Source of the DNA: Phycisphaera sp.
Lineage (GTDB): Bacteria > Planctomycetota > Phycisphaerae > Phycisphaerales > UBA1924
Length of the DNA stretch: 64,000 nt
Assembly: GCA_003712165.1 (NCBI GenBank)
Contig: RHLH01000001.1
Coordinates: 992,001-1,056,000, forward strand
Reading direction: 5' to 3'
Part shown: positions 61,349-64,000 of the stretch, piece by piece
Layout: each line of letters opens with the position of its first letter
How positions within the stretch are numbered: the first letter of the stretch is position 1
Position numbers and translations under genes: made by a program
Notes under the pieces: model-generated
The model's database searches: none
Told to the model about the DNA's origin: nothing
Seen by the model: the letters and a program-made list of their open reading frames with translations, nothing else

Positions 61349-61534
61349 TCCGGCATCGGGGGGTTGGCTCGGGTGTTGGGTTCTTTTCGCAGCCTTCGGG
61401 TTGCTGTACAACCAGCGCCGCGAAAGGGGTGCAACTGATTCTCGTTCGGTTGCGCTGTCTCGCACGAGACCATTCTGGTTCTTGTGTGAGCACTTCTCGG
61501 TTCCCTCGGCGACTGGTAGTTAGGGGGTACTCGG
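61349..61534 (+). promoter_or_regulatory. Long structured 5' leader of the cold-shock gene
   Basis: The untranslated leader of about 185 nt contains a hairpin with a TTCG tetraloop (61389-61404: GCAGCC-TTCG-GGTTGC) and further complementary arms CTCGT/ACGAG. A long structured leader is typical of cspA-like genes, where it controls cold induction. No open frame is credible here. The motifs of the enterobacterial cold box are not obvious. Confidence 0.5.
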
Positions 61535-61819
61535 ATGACCGAGTCATCGAGCGAAATCGTCGGCGCCCGAGGTGTCGTCAAATGGTTTGATTCGCGCAAG
61601 GGGTTCGGCTTTGTCGTGGGGCCTGAAGGCCAGGACATTTTCATTCACTTTACCTGCATCGAGGGCGATGGTTTTCGGGCGCTCAAGGATGGTTCGCACG
61701 TTGAGTACGACGCATCCAAGAGCGACAAGGGCTGGCGTGCGACGCGGGTTGTACGCGACGACTCAGTCGAGGTGACCGTCGTTCCGAGACGGTCTCACGC
61801 CCGGACGAGCCGGCAGTAA
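61535..61819 (+). CDS. Cold-shock family (CspA-like) protein
   Basis: A 94-aa protein with the single cold-shock domain: GVVKWFDSRKGFGFVV contains RNP1 and DIFIHFTCIEGDGFRAL contains RNP2. These bind single-stranded RNA and DNA. A C-terminal extension of about 20 residues is basic (VVPRRSHARTSRQ). It lies between pnp and a histidine kinase gene, all on the + strand, after its own promoter. Confidence 0.93.
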   Translation: MTESSSEIVGARGVVKWFDSRKGFGFVVGPEGQDIFIHFTCIEGDGFRALKDGSHVEYDASKSDKGWRATRVVRDDSVEVTVVPRRSHARTSRQ

Positions 61820-61840
61820 TTCAGTTCCTATCCTCCTTGC

Positions 61841-62707
61841 ATGTCGGACGTGGTCGGTTGGCTGATTGCAGGTGGTGTTGGTCTCGCTATTGGCGGCGCG
61901 GTCTCCACGCTCTTCTCCAGAGCAAACTCACGGAAGCAGATCGTGCGCGTCCGTCGCGCCGAACGAAGAGCCAGATCCGCTGAGCGGCTCGCCGAACTCG
62001 GTTCAATGACCAGCGGTCTGGCCCACGAGATCAAAAACCCTCTCTCGACCATCGGGCTCAACATCCAACTCCTCGCTGAGTCTCTCGCGGAACTCAAGAT
62101 CGAGCAGGATGATCGTGTAAGGCTGGGTCGCCGAGTTGATGCGCTTCAGCGTGAGATCGAGAGGCTCAAGGACATCCTGACGGACTTCCTCGACTTCGCG
62201 GGCGAGAAGAAGCTCGATCCGAGCTCGACCGACCTGAACGCGATGGTGGGGGAGCTTGCCGATTTCTTCCATCCGCAGGCAGAGAGGCAATCGGTCAGGC
62301 TCTACGTCACGCCTTCGACGGATTCGGTTGTCGCCACAGTTGATGGACCGCTTGTGAAGCAGGCGGTTCTGAACCTCCTGCTCAACGCACTCCAGGCGAT
62401 GGGCGAGCCAGGCGAAAGCAGCGGCCCCCGCGAGATCTACCTGCGGACAGAGATCGCAGACGACGCTGAGCAGCGAGAGGCAAGGCTCCGCGTCGCCGAC
62501 ACAGGCGAGGGCATGGACGACGAGACGCTCGCGAGCATTTTTACGCCCTACTTCACGACCAAGTCGTCGGGCACCGGGCTCGGTCTGCCGACCAGCCGCC
62601 GGATCATCGAAGAGCACGGCGGGCGCATCGAGGTTCACTCGGAGCCAGGCCGGGGCACGGAGTTCACGCTTGTTTTCCCGATCGAAGAAGGCGCGGGCGC
62701 TGCGTGA
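61841..62707 (+). CDS. Orphan membrane-bound sensor histidine kinase
   Basis: A 288-aa histidine kinase with one N-terminal membrane segment (VVGWLIAGGVGLAIGGAV), a short coiled linker, then H-box GLAHEIKNPLSTIGLN, N-box LNLLLNALQAMG, G1 VADTGEGM, F-box PYFTTK and G2 GTGLGLPTSRR. There is no recognisable sensory, HAMP or PAS domain and no response regulator nearby. It resembles NtrB/AtoS-like kinases in its catalytic part. The stop touches the convergent kynA stop. Confidence 0.9.
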   Translation: MSDVVGWLIAGGVGLAIGGAVSTLFSRANSRKQIVRVRRAERRARSAERLAELGSMTSGLAHEIKNPLSTIGLNIQLLAESLAELKIEQDDRVRLGRRVDALQREIERLKDILTDFLDFAGEKKLDPSSTDLNAMVGELADFFHPQAERQSVRLYVTPSTDSVVATVDGPLVKQAVLNLLLNALQAMGEPGESSGPREIYLRTEIADDAEQREARLRVADTGEGMDDETLASIFTPYFTTKSSGTGLGLPTSRRIIEEHGGRIEVHSEPGRGTEFTLVFPIEEGAGAA

Positions 62708-63520
62708 TCAGTCTGTGACTTCCTTGAGGTTCGTCCTGACGTGCCAGAGTTCGGGGAAGAACTGCTGGCTGACGATCCGCTGCAGGTAGGAGACCCCGGC
62801 TGTGCCCCCCGTCCCAGTCTTGTAGCCGATGATGCGTTCGACGGTCTTCATGTGCCTGAATCGCCAGAGCGTGAACGCCTCCTCGATGTCCACGAGCTTC
62901 TCGCACATCTCGTAGTCGTCCCAGTACTCTTCGGGGTTCTCGTAGATTGTGCAGAGGACCGCGGTCACCTCGTCGGACTGCTCGTAGGGCTTCGACCAGT
63001 CGCGTTCGGTGTGCGATGCGGGGATAGGCAGCCCCTTGCGCGAGAGATGACGCAGAAACTCGTCGTAGATGCTCGGCGCGTTGAGCGTCTCTTTGAGCTC
63101 GGCGTACTCGCTGGGCTTCTTCTTGTGCATCTCGAGCATCCGTTCGTTCTTGTTGCCCATCAGGAACTCGATCATCCGGTACTGCGGGCTCTGGAACCCG
63201 CTCGCGGAGCCGAGCACGTGTCTGAACTGCGCGTACTCAGATGGGGTGAGCGTCGCAAGCACGGACCACTGGTTGAGCAGCTGAGTCTGGATGTGCTTGA
63301 TGCGGCTCATGATCTTGAAGCTCGCCTCGAGCTGATCCTGCTGGATGTATGCCATGGTGGCGCGCATCTCGTGGATCACGAGCTTCATCCAGAGTTCTGA
63401 GGTCTGGTGCTGGATGATGAAGAGCATCTCGTCGTGGTGCGGCGGGTCGCTCAGCGTGTGCTGTGCGCTCAGCAGCCGTTCAAGATCAAGGTACTCTGCG
63501 TAGTCGTCGGCTCTCTGCAT
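62708..63520 (-). CDS. kynA: Tryptophan 2,3-dioxygenase
   Basis: A 270-aa heme enzyme that opens tryptophan to N-formylkynurenine, the first step of the kynurenine pathway. [20 protein letters not shown] forms the substrate pocket, [14 protein letters not shown] contains the heme-ligand His, and [16 protein letters not shown] closes the active site. ATG 63520 is the start. No other kynurenine gene is in the window. Confidence 0.95.
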   Translation of the reverse strand: MQRADDYAEYLDLERLLSAQHTLSDPPHHDEMLFIIQHQTSELWMKLVIHEMRATMAYIQQDQLEASFKIMSRIKHIQTQLLNQWSVLATLTPSEYAQFRHVLGSASGFQSPQYRMIEFLMGNKNERMLEMHKKKPSEYAELKETLNAPSIYDEFLRHLSRKGLPIPASHTERDWSKPYEQSDEVTAVLCTIYENPEEYWDDYEMCEKLVDIEEAFTLWRFRHMKTVERIIGYKTGTGGTAGVSYLQRIVSQQFFPELWHVRTNLKEVTD

Positions 63521-63555
63521 CGCGTGGCTCCGGCTTGTGTCGCCAAAGCCTGAGC

Positions 63556-63753
63556 CTAGCGGCGGGATTCGCGCCGGTCACTCCGGGGTGTGTCGCTGAA
63601 CAGTGCAGCGCTGGCGGGCTCGTCACCGATCGGGGCAATACCAGACGTGCGGGATCCATAGAACGTGTCCCTGAGCGTTGTGCCGCACGAGGTCATCGCG
63701 CACGTGGATGCCGCGATGATCCCGATTGCCACGATGGTCCTTGCCCGCTTCAT
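63556..63753 (-). CDS. Small hypothetical lipoprotein
   Basis: A 65-aa predicted lipoprotein: [20 protein letters not shown] is the signal with lipobox AMTSC (Cys about residue 23), and the mature part is short and polar. ATG 63753 has GGGGAG 6 nt upstream, a very good ribosome site. The function is unknown. It lies 35 bp upstream of the kynA start on the same strand, so the two may be co-transcribed. Confidence 0.68.
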   Translation of the reverse strand: MKRARTIVAIGIIAASTCAMTSCGTTLRDTFYGSRTSGIAPIGDEPASAALFSDTPRSDRRESRR

Positions 63754-63971
63754 GACATCTCCCCTGCCCCGCCAGAGTCGGCGGGGAGCCCCTGCAGAGA
63801 GAACACTCGCTTGTGGAGGCTCGCGAGCCAGAAAACCGGGCCTGAGAGCCGATGAAGAGGGGGAAAGGGGAGGGTCTGTTGGGGCTTTGAGGTTTGACCG
63901 CGCCCGTTTGCGGATTACCATCCTCACATTCCCGGACCCAGGCTCTCCAACATGAGAGGACGGAGCATTCG

Positions 63972-64000
63972 ATGATCGAGATCGCGATGAGCACACTCGC
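63972..64000 (+). CDS. Start of a further gene, partial
   Basis: ATG 63972 with GGAG 7 nt upstream opens a frame MIEIAMSTL that runs off the window. Too little is visible to name it. Confidence 0.35.

Noticed and set aside
1..64000. tRNA/rRNA genes, CRISPR arrays, insertion sequences, prophage
   Set aside because: No cloverleaf-like or T-loop patterns outside coding regions, no direct repeat-spacer units, and no transposase or phage genes were seen.

Overview
The window looks like chromosomal DNA of a motile, Gram-negative-type planctomycete, most likely class Phycisphaerae. This is inferred from the high GC content, frequent GTG/TTG starts, several small genes of a type I associate with planctomycetes (the 71-aa Cys-rich protein, a 176-aa protein, a 95-aa C-terminal-motif protein, a DUF2617-like protein), lipid A/Kdo/Lpt genes for lipopolysaccharide, and complex I. 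No species is assigned, and I see no tRNA, rRNA, CRISPR, insertion sequence or prophage.

Layout. 1-11 kb is housekeeping: the 5' part of ileS, a DUF2617-like gene with a structured leader, a HEAT-like protein, ispG, a GNAT enzyme, a Fur-family regulator lacking CxxC pairs, a PilZ protein, obgE, a TlyA-like methyltransferase and lpxI. 11.1-16.9 kb is an envelope block of tightly packed + strand genes (71 aa, 176 aa, lipoprotein, RDD membrane protein, TPR protein) running into the flagellar genes. 17.0-44.6 kb is one co-oriented flagellar supercluster: flgN, an NtrB/NtrC-like pair (flrBC type), flgBC-fliEFGHIJ, motE-like, fliK, flgD, a TIGR02530-like gene, flgE, flbD, motAB, fliL, fliN, fliOPQR, flhB, flhA, flhF, flhG, a small membrane protein and fliA. 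It ends at a strong intrinsic terminator. There is no fliM between fliL and fliN, and flagellin, rod/ring, hook-junction and cap genes are outside the window.

44.7-51.6 kb holds folK, an exported thioredoxin-like-fold candidate, xerC, two minus-strand lipoprotein genes (CsgG/LpoB-like and TolB-like), two conserved unknown genes and a lone nuoC. 51.7-56.2 kb (minus strand) is an LPS module kdsD-kdsC-lptCA, where lptCA encodes a very large (982 aa) LptC/LptA-like protein. 56.2-64 kb has scpA, an aspartate aminotransferase, rpsO-pnp, a cold-shock gene with a long leader, an orphan histidine kinase, tryptophan 2,3-dioxygenase, a small lipoprotein and the start of another gene.

How they work together. 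FliF/FliG/FliN form the rotor, FliPQR-FlhAB with FliHIJ the export gate and ATPase, FlgBC/FliE the proximal rod, and FlgD/FlgE/FliK the hook and its length control. MotAB with FliL and MotE form the stator, FlhFG set flagellar number and place, and FlrBC-like proteins and FliA provide a transcription cascade. The most interesting unexplained items are two non-coding arrays of TGCGCA-like repeats with matching 11/13-bp spacing, the missing fliM, a near-leaderless sigma-54-like promoter at flgB, the giant LptC/LptA protein, and several mRNA leader structures (DUF2617-like, PilZ, pnp, csp).
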